Shown: positions 27,000 through 36,409, numbered from the stretch's first letter. The stretch is DNA of 64,000 nucleotides from Siccirubricoccus phaeus (GCF_008360935.1 NZ_SRXO01000024.1:17322-81321); one strand, 5' to 3'. Notes: generated by a model not told the origin, from the letters alone. Program-made: numbers and translations.

Positions 27000-27089
27000 G
27001 CCGCGCGCGCCGCGCGGAAGGCGGGGGAGATGGGCGGGGGCTGGGGCATCCGGACAGTGTAGCAGCCTGTTACAGGCGCTTTGCCAGAG

Positions 27090-27318
27090 GTGATATGGGG
27101 GCTTCGCCCCCTTGCCCCCGCCAGGGGCGCTGCCCCTGGACCCCGCCGGGGGGTGGACCACCCCCCGGACCCCGGTGTGAGTCCGCTGGTTCAACCTGTC
27201 GGGTCTGAAACTCAGACCGGGGTCCGGGGCCAGGTCCTGGCCCCGGCGGGGTTGGCGGCACTGCCGCCAACGAGGCAGCAGCCTCCGCCGGGGGTTCGGG
27301 GGCGAAGCCCCCGCCCGT
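27090..27318. repeat. family C GC-rich intergenic repeat, copy 2
   Basis: The 319-bp gap (27000-27318) between the FAD monooxygenase start and the PH-domain gene stop is mostly the same module set as 8406-8600: GGGGGCTTCGCCCCC, a GGACCCCGGTGTGAG half and ACTCAGACCGGGGTCC half around TTCAACCTG, the GGCCAGGTCCTGGCC dyad and a closing GGGGGCGAAGCCCCC. No gene is seen. The FAD monooxygenase promoter should lie between 27000 and about 27090. Confidence 0.8.
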
Positions 27319-27711
27319 TCAATCCACCGACATCGCCGGCCCCCGCGGCCGCGCGCTGCGGTTCCAGGCCGTCCGGATGGTCTCGCTGACCCCAACCGGG
27401 TCCGGGATGCCCTTCAGCACCACCACCTCCTCCGGCCCCCGCCCCTCCGCCGCCTTCACCACCACGTCGCCAATGCCGAGCAGCCGCTGGAACAGGCTGC
27501 GGCTGGAGACCACGTCGCGGATGCGGAACACTTCGACATCGTCCCGCAGCTTGTTCCAGAAGCCCGACTCCACGATGATCCGCTCATCGGTCAGGGTGAT
27601 GCGCTGCCGCCCGAGAAAGGGCAGCCCAAGCAGCAGCACGCCGAGCAGCATGCCCCCAATCCCGTAGGAGCGCCGGCTTTGCCGGATGGTGAGGATGGTG
27701 GTCTCGGACAT
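27319..27711 (-). CDS. PH-domain (bPH2/YdbS-like) membrane protein
   Basis: A 130-residue protein with a hydrophobic segment at about residues 18-34 (IGGMLLGVLLLGLPFLG), followed by a bacterial PH-like domain: ITLTDERIIVESGFWNK, then VFRIRDVVSSRSLFQRLLGIGDV and VVVLKGIPDP. These domains are beta-sandwich modules of unknown ligand found in YdbS/YdbT-type membrane proteins. ATG 27711 is the only reasonable start. It overlaps at its 5' end the weakly supported divergent gene at 27686. Confidence 0.75.
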   Translation of the reverse strand: MSETTILTIRQSRRSYGIGGMLLGVLLLGLPFLGRQRITLTDERIIVESGFWNKLRDDVEVFRIRDVVSSRSLFQRLLGIGDVVVKAAEGRGPEEVVVLKGIPDPVGVSETIRTAWNRSARPRGPAMSVD

Positions 27712-28096
27712 TCGGGCGGTTCCGCGGCGGTCGGGGGAGGGGGCCTCGTTACGGCGCTGGTGTAGGCTGCTCCGGCAGCCGGCGTCCATCCTGCCCTGCG
27801 CCCTCGCGGCCGGGCTGGCCCTGGCCGGCATCGCCGCCGAGGCCGCCCCCACGCGGCGGGACACCGCGATGGAGGCGGCGCGGCGCTTTCTCTGCCCGCA
27901 TGGCGGGGCGCCGGTGCCCGGCCAGCGCGGCCGCTGCCGCCCCGCCCGGGTGCCGGGCCCGCCGGTGGCCGGCGGCGGGGCGGGCTGGGATGCCGGGCTG
28001 CCGCCGCCCAGCCACCAGCAGGGCGCCTGTCCGGAAGGGACGCGCCCTGCCGCGGTGCTCGGCCAGCCCGGCATGCAGCGCTGCCTGGCCCGCTGA
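27686..28096 (+). CDS. possible small secreted protein, function unknown
   Basis: A 136-residue open frame with a plausible signal-like stretch in the middle (ILPCALAAGLALAGIAAEA), followed by a Pro/Gly-rich tail with several Cys. If the signal is real, translation must start near residue 30, where no ATG is found. Its 5' end also overlaps the divergent PH-domain gene. The codon pattern in this frame looks as coding-like as the alternatives, so the gene is uncertain. If it is not real, 27712-28221 is a 510-bp stretch with no gene. Confidence 0.35.
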   Translation: MVRMVVSDIRAVPRRSGEGASLRRWCRLLRQPASILPCALAAGLALAGIAAEAAPTRRDTAMEAARRFLCPHGGAPVPGQRGRCRPARVPGPPVAGGGAGWDAGLPPPSHQQGACPEGTRPAAVLGQPGMQRCLAR

Positions 28097-28221
28097 CCAT
28101 CGCATCACGTTGACGTGAGCGCGAACTCTGTTGATTGGATGCCGGCGCCTCGAATGGGATCAAGCGGCTTGGTATACATCCCGGCCTGGGAGGCCCATCG
28201 GAGGGCGGAGTTGGAGAGCTG

Positions 28222-31044
28222 ATGCAGCGACCGGGCCTGGAGCCCAGCCCTGACGTGATGGCGCCGCCCTGGCGCATGGGCCCATTGCTGCTCGCGGTGA
28301 TCGTCGCCCTGCCGCTGCTGGTCGCCGCGGCCGGCGCCTGGCGGTCCTGGCAGGGGGTGTGGCGGGAAGCCCGGGTGGAGCTGGAGCGCAGCGCCGACGC
28401 GGCCGCGGAATACGGCATGCGCGTGCTGCTGGCCTATGCCCTGGCGGCACGCCAGATGGACGCGCTGGTCGCCGGCCTGTCCGATGCCGAAATCATCGAC
28501 CGCAGGACGGAGCTGCATGCGGCGCTGCAGCACCTGGTGGACGAACTGCCGCAGGTGGAGAATAGCTTCATCCTGGACCGCCACGGCGTGCCCCTGGTGG
28601 CCGCCGGGGAGGCGGAGGCGACCGAGGACAGCACCGCGGCGGGGCGCGACTTCTTTCAGGAGCTCCAGGCGGCGGACGCGCCGGAGCTCTATGTCAGCCG
28701 CCTGCATGCCGGGCCCTTCGATACCCAGCCCTTCTTCGCCGTCAGCCGGCGACGGACCCAGACCGGCAACCATTTGCCCCCCGGCAGTTTCGACGGCGTC
28801 GTCAACCTCTCCGTCTTCCCCGACCCGCTGGCCGAGGGGCTGCGGCAATTCGAGGCCTCGCCCGGCACCTCCATCGGCCTGCTGCGGGCGGATGGCGGGC
28901 TGCTGGTCCGCAGCGGGGCGCCGCTGCCGCCCGGCACGCTGCTGGCCCGGGCCGCCCCGGGGGAGGGGGAGGCGCGGCGCGTCAGCGCCAGCATCCGCGG
29001 CCCGGCCGGCCCGGGCCATATCGCCGCCACAAGGCTGGAGGGCTTTCCGCTCTTCGCCCTGGCCTATCGCCCGGATGCCGCCATCCTGCCGCTCTGGTGG
29101 CGGGAAGTGCTGCCGCAATTCGGCCTCGGCCTCACCGCCAGCCTCGCCTTGCTCGGCCTCGGCCTGCTGGTCCGCCAGCAGCAGGGGGCGCTGCTGGCGG
29201 CCAATGCCACGCTGGAAGCCAGGGTGGAGGAGCGCACCGCGGCGCTGCGCGAGGTGACCGACGCGCTCGATCTCTCCCCCAGCATGATCGTGGACCTCAA
29301 GGGCCGGGTGCTGCACTGGTCCGCCGGCTGCGAGCGGCTCTATGGCTGGACGCGGGAGGAGATCCTCGGCCGCAGGGCGCAGGACATCCTCGGCACCATC
29401 CTGCCGCCAGGCGGCATCCGCGCCGTCATCGCCGCAGTGCGGCGGGAGGGGAGCTGGCAGGGGGAGCTGCGCCAGCGCCGCAAGGACGGCACCCCCATCA
29501 TCACCGGCAACCATTGGACCTATCGCTACGACCCGCGCACCGGCCGGCCCAACGGCTTCGTCAGCACCCGGACCGACCTGACCGAGCTGCGCCAGGTGGA
29601 GCTGAACGTCGCCCGCAGCGAGGCCAGCCTGCGCCGGGCGCAGGAGGCGAGCGGCGTCGTCGCCTTCGAGATCGACCGGACCGGCTTGGTGGACACCGAC
29701 CCCGCTTTGCCGATGCTCTACGGCCTGCCGCATGGCGCGCCCTTCGACTTCGCCGCCATGCTCACCCGGGTGCATGCGGAGGATGTGATCCGGGTGGTGG
29801 AGGAGCATCGCCGCCTGGCCGTGGAAGGCGGCGCCTTCGCCCTCGAATTCCGCGTGCTCTGGCCGGATGGCTCGGAGCATTGGCTGCTCACCCGGGGCGA
29901 GGCGGAGCGGGATCCCGGCCAGGGCCCGCTGCCGGCCCGCATCCGTGGCGTCTGCCTCGACATCACCGCCCGCCACCGGGCCGAGGCGGCGCTGGCCGAG
30001 AGCGAGGAAAGGCTGCGCCTGGCGCAGGAGGCGGCGCGGCTCGGCACCTATGACTACGACTACCTGACCGGGCGGGTGACCTGGGACGGGCGGATGCGCG
30101 CCCTCTGGTCCCTGCCGGAGGGCGAGGCGGTGACCCGGCGCCGCTTCCTGGAGGCAATTCATCCGGAGGACCGGCCAGGCCGCCGGGCCGCGCTGCGGCG
30201 GGCCATGGCGGCGGGGGGCGACGGCATCTACCAGGTGGAGCTGCGCGTCATCGGCATCGCGGACAAGCGGGAGCGCTGGATCGCCGCCTCCGGCCAGCTC
30301 CGCTTCGTCGGCGACCGGCCGGTGCGGCTGGTCGGCATCGCCATGGACATCACCGCCCGCAAGGCCGCCGAGGCGCGCGGCCAGCTGCTGATGCGGGAGG
30401 TGGACCACCGGGCGAAGAACGCGCTCGCCGTGGTGCAGGCGGCGCTGCGGCTTTCCAAGGCGGAAAGCCCGACGGAGCTGGTGCGGATCGTGGAGGGCCG
30501 GGTGGCGGCCCTGGCCCGGGCACAGACCGCCCTGGCGCAGCGCCGCTGGGAAGGGGCGGAGCTGCGGCGGATGGTGGAGGGGGAGCTGGAGCCCTTCCTC
30601 AGCCCGGAAAGCGTCGGCGCGCCGCGCGCCCTGCTGGTCGGCCCGCCGCTGACCGTGCCGGCCTGGGCGGTGCAGCCGCTTTGCATGACCTTGCATGAGC
30701 TGGCGACCAATGCGGTGAAATACGGCGCGCTCTCGGCGCCGGGCGGGCTGCTGACGGTGAATTGGCGGCTGGACGAGAATGGCCGGGCGCTGACGCTGAT
30801 CTGGCGGGAGACGGGCGGGCCGCTGATCGTGGCGGCGCCGGGGCGGCGGGGCTTCGGTTCGCGCGTCATCCAGCAGACGGTGGAGGGGCAGCTCGGCGGC
30901 TCGCTGGAAAGGCTGTGGCTGGCGGATGGGCTGCGCTGCGAGCTGTGCCTGCCGCTGCGGCGGCAGGAGCCGGTGGAGGGCGGCGCCGCGGCGCGCCAGG
31001 GCGCGCCGGCCTGGCGGCCGCGGGCGGCTGTCGGGGCGCAGTAA
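28222..31044 (+). CDS. HWE-family sensor histidine kinase with extracytoplasmic sensor and three PAS domains
   Basis: A 940-residue membrane kinase. Membrane segments lie at about residues 20-41 and 297-318, bracketing a periplasmic sensor of about 250 residues of dCache type. Three PAS/PAC repeats follow (about 345-455, 465-590, 600-720), with the first and third easiest to see. The HWE core has phospho-acceptor H729 in EVDHRAKNALAVVQ, the N-box H825 in HELATNAVKYGAL and WRE near 862. These are the three diagnostic residues of the HWE family. ATG 28222 is preceded by TTGGAGAGCTG; an ATG 29 codons earlier is possible. No response regulator gene is adjacent. Confidence 0.9.
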   Translation: MQRPGLEPSPDVMAPPWRMGPLLLAVIVALPLLVAAAGAWRSWQGVWREARVELERSADAAAEYGMRVLLAYALAARQMDALVAGLSDAEIIDRRTELHAALQHLVDELPQVENSFILDRHGVPLVAAGEAEATEDSTAAGRDFFQELQAADAPELYVSRLHAGPFDTQPFFAVSRRRTQTGNHLPPGSFDGVVNLSVFPDPLAEGLRQFEASPGTSIGLLRADGGLLVRSGAPLPPGTLLARAAPGEGEARRVSASIRGPAGPGHIAATRLEGFPLFALAYRPDAAILPLWWREVLPQFGLGLTASLALLGLGLLVRQQQGALLAANATLEARVEERTAALREVTDALDLSPSMIVDLKGRVLHWSAGCERLYGWTREEILGRRAQDILGTILPPGGIRAVIAAVRREGSWQGELRQRRKDGTPIITGNHWTYRYDPRTGRPNGFVSTRTDLTELRQVELNVARSEASLRRAQEASGVVAFEIDRTGLVDTDPALPMLYGLPHGAPFDFAAMLTRVHAEDVIRVVEEHRRLAVEGGAFALEFRVLWPDGSEHWLLTRGEAERDPGQGPLPARIRGVCLDITARHRAEAALAESEERLRLAQEAARLGTYDYDYLTGRVTWDGRMRALWSLPEGEAVTRRRFLEAIHPEDRPGRRAALRRAMAAGGDGIYQVELRVIGIADKRERWIAASGQLRFVGDRPVRLVGIAMDITARKAAEARGQLLMREVDHRAKNALAVVQAALRLSKAESPTELVRIVEGRVAALARAQTALAQRRWEGAELRRMVEGELEPFLSPESVGAPRALLVGPPLTVPAWAVQPLCMTLHELATNAVKYGALSAPGGLLTVNWRLDENGRALTLIWRETGGPLIVAAPGRRGFGSRVIQQTVEGQLGGSLERLWLADGLRCELCLPLRRQEPVEGGAAARQGAPAWRPRAAVGAQ

Positions 31045-31089
31045 GGGGGCGAAGCAAAGAACGCCCCTGGAGCCCTGGCGCCGCCTTGC

Positions 31090-31893
31090 TCAATGCCTGG
31101 AGAAGAACTCCAGCACCGCCGCGTTGAAGGCCCCCGGATTGTCGTAGTTCATCGAATGCGCCGCATTCGGAATGCCGACCCGCTCCGCGCCCGCGATGTA
31201 GCGCTGCAGCGCATCCGCATTCGCGACGAAATTCGGCAGCGTCCGCTCCCCCACCACCAGCAGGGTCGGGGTGCGGATCGCCTCCGCCGCGGCGCGGGAA
31301 TAGGGGCGGCGCCGTTCATGCATCTGCCCCAGCATGGTCCGGGCATTGTCGCGCGAGATCACCTTGCGCTCCTCCGGCCGGCGTTCCCAGGCGCCGGGGC
31401 CGCCGGTGTGTTCCGCCACCCGCTTCAGCCCGCCCTCCTCGTCGCCGGCCGCCACCAGGGCGGCGGCCTCGGCGAAGGCGCCGGCCTGCTGCCCGGCGGC
31501 CGGCTTGCCGCCCAGGCTTTCATCCAGCTCTCCGCCCGGCTCGGCCAGCACCAAAGCGCGCAGCAGCGCCGGATGCCGCTCCGCCACCCGGAAGGCGATA
31601 TGCCCGCCGCGGGAATGCCCCACCAGCCGCACCGGCCCGGCATTCAGGCTGCGGATGAAGGCGGCCACATCCGCCACATGCCGGTCGATGGTGAAATCCC
31701 CGCCCTCGGTCCAGCCGCCCGGCCAGCAATGCCGCATGGAGAGCGCCATGACGTGGTAGTACTCGCCGAGCGGCGCCATCTGCCGCGCCCAGCTCCGCTG
31801 GTCGCCCAGCGTGCCATGCACCAGCACCACGGGGTCCCCGGCGCCGGATTCGGCATAGCTCAGCTCATATCCTTCGATGGTCCGGCTCGGCAT
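31090..31893 (-). CDS. alpha/beta hydrolase
   Basis: A 267-residue hydrolase fold protein. The oxyanion-hole segment VVLVHGTLGD is near residue 22, the nucleophile elbow GHSRGG near 97, an acid residue is probably in the LLVVGERTLPNF region, and the catalytic His is in IPNAAHSMNY near 247. There is no signal peptide. Family members include esterases, haloperoxidase-like enzymes and C-C hydrolases, so the substrate is unknown. It is convergent with the histidine kinase and divergent from the DUF1194 gene. Confidence 0.85.
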   Translation of the reverse strand: MPSRTIEGYELSYAESGAGDPVVLVHGTLGDQRSWARQMAPLGEYYHVMALSMRHCWPGGWTEGGDFTIDRHVADVAAFIRSLNAGPVRLVGHSRGGHIAFRVAERHPALLRALVLAEPGGELDESLGGKPAAGQQAGAFAEAAALVAAGDEEGGLKRVAEHTGGPGAWERRPEERKVISRDNARTMLGQMHERRRPYSRAAAEAIRTPTLLVVGERTLPNFVANADALQRYIAGAERVGIPNAAHSMNYDNPGAFNAAVLEFFSRH

Positions 31894-32005
31894 GGCACAT
31901 CCCTTCCCTTGCGGTGGCAGGATGCGCCCGGCCCTGCCGCCCGCCAAGCCTTGGCGCCGGCGCCAGGGCGCCCATCTGGCAATCATTCCCGCCGCGGAGC
32001 CCCCG

Positions 32006-32722
32006 ATGCAGCGTCGCCGCCTCCTCGCCATGCCGGCCGGCATCATCGCCCCTTGCGTCGCTTCCCGGGCTGCCCCGGCGCAGCCCCTCCTCGCCCAGGC
32101 GGCGGAGCTGGACCTGCTGCTGGTGCTGGCAGTGGATGCCTCCGGCTCCATCGATGCCGATGAGTTCCAGCTGCAGCGGGAAGGCTATGCCGAGGCGCTC
32201 TCCCACCCCTCGGTCATCGCGGCCATCCAGTCCCGGCCGCGCGCGGCGATCGGCGTCGCCATGGTGGAATGGGGCGCGCCAGGCGGGGCGGAGACGGTGG
32301 TGGACTGGATGCGCGTCGCCGATGCCGCCTCCGCCCGGGCGCTCGCCGAGGCGGTGCTGGCCGCGCCGCGCAGCCAGCAGAGCTACAACGCCATCGGCGA
32401 CGCGCTGGACCATTGCGCCCGGCTGCTGCAGGCGGCGCCCTTCCCGGCGGCGGAGCGGGTGATCGACCTTTCCGGCGACGGGCCCGACATGCGCTCCCAC
32501 CGCCGCGCGCCGGCGGCGCGGGATGCGGCGGTGGCGGCGGGCATCCAGATCAACGCCCTGGCCGTCAGCGCCAACAGCCAGGTGACGCGCTACGGCGAGC
32601 CCCTGGAGGAGAGCTACCGGCGGGAGGTGATCGGCGGTCCCGGCGCCTTCGTGGTGACGGCGGCGGACCGGCGAGACATCGCCCGCGCCCTGCGCGCCAA
32701 GCTGGTGCGCGAAATCGCATGA
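32006..32722 (+). CDS. DUF1194 VWA-domain secreted protein (1)
   Basis: A 238-residue secreted protein with a signal peptide (MQRRRLLAMPAGIIAPC... to about residue 29), then a von Willebrand A-type domain whose MIDAS motif is DASGS in LAVDASGSID. Conserved family blocks VIDLSGDGPD and EVIGGPGAFVV are present. The function of DUF1194 is unknown. A diverged paralogue is at 48153-48893. ATG 32006 was chosen for the signal peptide. Confidence 0.82.
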   Translation: MQRRRLLAMPAGIIAPCVASRAAPAQPLLAQAAELDLLLVLAVDASGSIDADEFQLQREGYAEALSHPSVIAAIQSRPRAAIGVAMVEWGAPGGAETVVDWMRVADAASARALAEAVLAAPRSQQSYNAIGDALDHCARLLQAAPFPAAERVIDLSGDGPDMRSHRRAPAARDAAVAAGIQINALAVSANSQVTRYGEPLEESYRREVIGGPGAFVVTAADRRDIARALRAKLVREIA

Positions 32723-32825
32723 TGCGAGCCGGACCTCCCCGGAGGAGGATGGCGTGGGTCGCGAGACCCTGACCGGGGCGGCGCTCGCCGCCGGCATCGC
32801 CACCTCCGGGCCAGCCATGGCCGGG

Positions 32826-33195
32826 TGCCGGACAGTTTCCAGCCGCGGCTCCGCCACGCCCCCCCTGGGCTTTCGCCGGCTGCGGGCTGCTGCGGGCCTC
32901 CCTGATGCGGGACCGGGACGCGGGCGGTGCCCTCGACCTCAAGACCAAGGAGCTGATCTTCGCCCTGCTGGACGTGCTGGTGGGGCAGAATCTCGGCGCC
33001 AGGGCGCCTGCCGCCAACGCCATCCGCCTCGACCCGACGCTGGAGGAGCTGGCGGAGGGCCTGGTGCAATGCTGATGGTGGGCGGCATCACCACCTGGAA
33101 CCTGACGAGGCAGGGAAGTGCTGACCCATTGCGAGCGGGTGGCGGCGGAACTGCCGCCCCGCCGACCCGCCCCCACTGAACCCTGGCGGCGCTGA
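32826..33195 (+). pseudogene. carboxymuconolactone decarboxylase (AhpD-like) family remnant with frameshifts
   Basis: Fragments of a CMD-family protein appear in successive frames: VPDSFQPRLRHAP, then LRASLMRDRDAGGALDLKTK with ELIFALLDVLVGQNLGA and LTLEELAEGLVQ-like sequence ending at a stop at 33073. The next frame continues MLMVGGITTWNLTRQ, and then VLTHCERVAAELPPR returns to the previous frame. One base missing near 33068 and one extra base at 33113-33115 explain the last two shifts; at least one more occurs near 32870. The remnant ends at TGA 33193, overlapping the start of the AsmA gene. It is about 120 residues long, close to the full family length. Confidence 0.7.
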
Positions 33196-35192
33196 TGCGC
33201 TTTCCCGGCAGGAGGCCGGGAGCGATGGCGCAACGGCGCGCTTGGTCGAGGAAGGCGAAATGGGGGCTGGGGCTGGGCCTGCCGCTGGCGGCGCTGCTGC
33301 TGCTCGTCCTGCTGTTCCGCTGGGACTGGCTGATCCCCATCGCCGAGGCCCAGGCCAGCGCGGCGCTCGGCCGGCCGGTGACCATCCAGCACCTGCATGT
33401 CGGGCTGGGCCGCACCACCATCGTCACGCTGGAAGGGCTGACCATCGGCAACCCGCCGGGCTTCGAGGCGGACCGGCCGCTGGCCGCGGTGCCGCGGCTG
33501 CGCGTGGCGCTGGACGCCATGGCCTTCCTGCGCGACCGCAGCGTGGTGATCCCCTCGGTGGCGCTGGAACGGCCGGACGTCGCGCTGCGCGCGCAGGAGG
33601 ATGGCAAGAACAATTACAGCTTCAGCTTCCCCGCGGCTGCGGAGGGGGAGCCGGCCGCCAGCCGCCCCCCGCCGCAGATCGGCGCGCTGATCCTGCGCGA
33701 CGCCCGGGTGCATGCGCTGCTCGCCGGGCTGAAGGCGGATTTCACCGTCACCCTCGCCACCGAGGAGCCAGAGGGCGAGCCGCCCCGGCTGTTGGCCCGC
33801 GCCGAAGGCACCTACGCCGCCCAGCCCATCACCGGAGAGCTGCGCGGCGGCGCCATCCTCAACCTGCGCGATCCGAGCCAGCCCTGGCCGGTGGAGCTGC
33901 GCCTGGCCAACGGCCCGACGCGCGTCGCGCTGCAGGGCACGCTGCAGGACCCGCTGGCCTTCGGCGGGGCGAATCTGCGGCTGGAATTCGTCGGGCCGGA
34001 CATGGCGCGGCTGACGCCGCTGCTCGGCCTGCCGCTGCCGCCCACCCCGCCCTTCCGGGTGACCGGCAAGCTGGATTATGCGCATGACGAGGGCGCCTTC
34101 CGCTTCACCGAGGTGGCGGGGCGGATGGGCAACAGTGACCTGAACGGCGCCTTCGCCGTGACCCCGGGCGGGGCGCGGCCGGTGCTGGCGGCCGACCTCA
34201 CCTCCCGCAGCGTCGATCTGGAGGATCTCGGCGGCTTCATCGGCGCCGAGCCGGTGCGGCCCGACACGCCCGGCGCGACGCGGGAGCAGCGGCGGGAGGC
34301 GGCGCGGCAGGAAGCCAGCCCGCGCCTGCTGCCGGACACGCCGGTGAGCGTGCCGCGGCTGCGCTTCGCCGATGTCCACCTCCGCTACCGCGCCGCCCAG
34401 ATCAAGGGCCGCGGCATGCCCTTCGACAGCATGGAGACGCGGCTCGACATCGAGGACGGGGTGATCCGGCTGCGGCCGCTGCGCTTCGGCATCGGCCAGG
34501 GCGGCATCGGCACCACCGCGACGCTGACGCCGCAGGAGAACGGCGCGCTGCGGGCCCAGGCGGAGATCGAGCTGCGGCGCGTCGATATCTCCCGCCTGAT
34601 GCGGGCGGCGGGGGCGGGGGGCGCTGGCTCGCTCGGCGGGGTGGGCCGCATCGATGCCACCGGCCGGTCGCTGGCGGAGCTGCTGGGGCGGGGCGACGGG
34701 GCGCTGACGGTGGTGACGGTGGGCGGCAACCTCTCCTCGCTGCTGGTCGATCTCTCCGGCCTGCAATTCGGCAATGCGCTGCTCTCCGCCCTCGGCATCC
34801 CGGCGCGGACGGAGATCCAGTGCCTGATCGGGGATTTCGGCCTGCGGCGCGGGCAGCTTCAGCTGCGGACCCTGATGCTGGACACCGACAGCTACCTGGT
34901 GAGCGGCGGCGGCGACGCCTCGCTGTCGCGGGAGACGCTGGATATCTGGATGAAGACGGAGAGCAAGCGGTTCTCCATCGGCTCCCTGCCGACGCCGATC
35001 GGCATTACCGGGCGGTTCAAGGAACCCTCCATCCGGCCGGCGGTCGGGGAGCTGGCGGCGCGGGCCGGGGCGGCGGCGGGACTCGGCGTGCTGTTCCCGC
35101 CGCTGGCGCTGCTACCGACCATCCAACTCGGCGTGGGGGAGAATAACCGCTGCGAGGCGCTGACCGAGGCGGGGCGGCGGCGGGGGAGGTGA
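33195..35192 (+). CDS. AsmA-family envelope protein
   Basis: A 665-residue protein with a basic N-terminus, one membrane anchor at about residues 24-43 (LGLGLPLAALLLLVLLF) and a long periplasmic AsmA/TamB-like beta region. It has the family start AALGRPVTIQHLHVGLGRT and LEGLTIGNPPGF, and the C-terminal AsmA block with LSGLQFGNALLSALGIP near 520-540. Relatives are thought to bridge the envelope and move lipids, or affect outer-membrane assembly. ATG 33195 overlaps the stop of the CMD remnant; ATG 33228 is an alternative start. Confidence 0.85.
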   Translation: MRFPGRRPGAMAQRRAWSRKAKWGLGLGLPLAALLLLVLLFRWDWLIPIAEAQASAALGRPVTIQHLHVGLGRTTIVTLEGLTIGNPPGFEADRPLAAVPRLRVALDAMAFLRDRSVVIPSVALERPDVALRAQEDGKNNYSFSFPAAAEGEPAASRPPPQIGALILRDARVHALLAGLKADFTVTLATEEPEGEPPRLLARAEGTYAAQPITGELRGGAILNLRDPSQPWPVELRLANGPTRVALQGTLQDPLAFGGANLRLEFVGPDMARLTPLLGLPLPPTPPFRVTGKLDYAHDEGAFRFTEVAGRMGNSDLNGAFAVTPGGARPVLAADLTSRSVDLEDLGGFIGAEPVRPDTPGATREQRREAARQEASPRLLPDTPVSVPRLRFADVHLRYRAAQIKGRGMPFDSMETRLDIEDGVIRLRPLRFGIGQGGIGTTATLTPQENGALRAQAEIELRRVDISRLMRAAGAGGAGSLGGVGRIDATGRSLAELLGRGDGALTVVTVGGNLSSLLVDLSGLQFGNALLSALGIPARTEIQCLIGDFGLRRGQLQLRTLMLDTDSYLVSGGGDASLSRETLDIWMKTESKRFSIGSLPTPIGITGRFKEPSIRPAVGELAARAGAAAGLGVLFPPLALLPTIQLGVGENNRCEALTEAGRRRGR

Positions 35193-35380
35193 ATGGGGGC
35201 TCCGCCCCCTGCCCCCGCCAGGGGCGCTGCCCCTGGACCCCGCCGGGGAGGGGACCCCTCCCCGGACCCCGGTGAGAGTTCTAGACCCGACAGGTTGAAC
35301 CTGCCGACTCACACCAGGGGCCGGGGAGGAGTATCCTCCCCGGCGGAGGTTGGCGGCCCGCCGCCAACGGGCGGAGCTCC
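35193..35380. repeat. family C GC-rich intergenic repeat, copy 3
   Basis: The gap between the convergent AsmA and Bug-protein genes is filled by palindromic modules: GGGGGCTCCGCCCCCTGCCCC, then GACCCCGCCGGGGAGGGG, GGACCCCGGTGAGAG opposite ACTCACACCAGGGGCC, and GGGGAGGAGTATCCTCCCC. The last module replaces the GGCCAGGTCCTGGCC dyad of copies 1 and 2. No gene is present. Confidence 0.78.
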
Positions 35381-35398
35381 GATCCTAATGAGCGAAGC

Positions 35399-36358
35399 TC
35401 AGTCCGCGCGGATATTCGCCTGCCGGATCACCTCACCCCAGCGCTGCCGGTCCTGGGCGATGGTGGAGGCGAAGCTGTCCGGATCGTCCACGATCACCTC
35501 CATGCCGTTCTCCGCCATGCGGCGCTGGAAGACCGGATCCGCCGCCACCTGGCGCAGCGCCGCCACCCAGCGGTCCAGGATGGGCTTCGGCAGCCGGCCG
35601 GGCCCGGCGATGCCGAACCAATTGCGGATGGCGAAATCCGGCAGCGTCGCCGAGATCAGCGGCACGCCGGGCAGCAGCGGGCTGGCGCGCGGCGCCCCGA
35701 AGGCCACGGCGCGCAGCCCGCCATCGCGGATCTGGCCCATGAACTCGGGCAAATTGCCGAACATCATGTCGGTGCGCCCGGCGACGATATCGACGATGGC
35801 CGGCGCGCCGCCGCGATAAGGGACATGCAGCATCTCGATCCCCGCCCGGCGCAGGAACAGCTCGGCGGCCAGGTGCTGGCTGCTGCCATTGCCGGCGCTG
35901 GCATAGCTCAGCTTGCCGGGGTTGGCCTTGGCATGGGCGATCAGCTCCGGGATGGTGCGGAAGGGGCCGTTCGGGTTGGCGACCAGCACATTGTAGATAT
36001 TCGCCACATTGGCGATGGGCGTCAGGTCGCGATCCACCTCGAAGGGCATGCGGATGCCGGGCATGACCGGCAGGATGGTGTGCATCGCCATGGTGGCGAG
36101 GCCGACCACATGGCCGTCCGGCGCGGATTTCGCCACCGTATCGGCGGCGATCATGCCGGAGGCGCCGGTGCGGTTCTCCGCCACCACATTCACCTTGAAG
36201 ATGGGCGAAAGGTGTTCCGCCAGCAGCCGCGTGAGCAGGTCGCAGGTGCCGCCGGGCGCGAAGCCGCAGAGAATGCGGATGTCGCGGCTGGGGAAATCCT
36301 GCGCCCGCGCCGGCAGCGCGGCGAGCAGCAGCAACAGCGTGAGCAGCAGGCGTCTCAT
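35399..36358 (-). CDS. Bug-family tripartite tricarboxylate transporter substrate-binding protein (TctC-like)
   Basis: A 319-residue periplasmic binding protein with a signal peptide (MRRLLLTLLLLLAALPARAQ, residues 1-20) and the Bug fold: FPSRDIRILCGFAPGG, SGMIAADTVAKSAPDG, LSYASAGNGSSQHLAAE, HVPYRGGAPA. An acidic residue at the ligand-binding loop is often Asp in the family; here the loop reads GGTCDL. No tctA or tctB membrane gene lies nearby, which is common for Bug proteins in this order. It lies downstream of two enolase-superfamily genes and a dehydrogenase, so a sugar acid or related carboxylate is a plausible ligand. Confidence 0.92.
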   Translation of the reverse strand: MRRLLLTLLLLLAALPARAQDFPSRDIRILCGFAPGGTCDLLTRLLAEHLSPIFKVNVVAENRTGASGMIAADTVAKSAPDGHVVGLATMAMHTILPVMPGIRMPFEVDRDLTPIANVANIYNVLVANPNGPFRTIPELIAHAKANPGKLSYASAGNGSSQHLAAELFLRRAGIEMLHVPYRGGAPAIVDIVAGRTDMMFGNLPEFMGQIRDGGLRAVAFGAPRASPLLPGVPLISATLPDFAIRNWFGIAGPGRLPKPILDRWVAALRQVAADPVFQRRMAENGMEVIVDDPDSFASTIAQDRQRWGEVIRQANIRAD

Positions 36359-36409
36359 CCGAAGTATCCTCCCGTCTTGTCGGTTGTTGCCCAGGTCGTT
36401 GCCTGGTGT

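Noticed and set aside
35193-35819. A plus-strand frame that begins right after the AsmA stop.
   Set aside because: Its first part is family C repeat and the rest is antisense to the Bug gene; no domain is recognisable.
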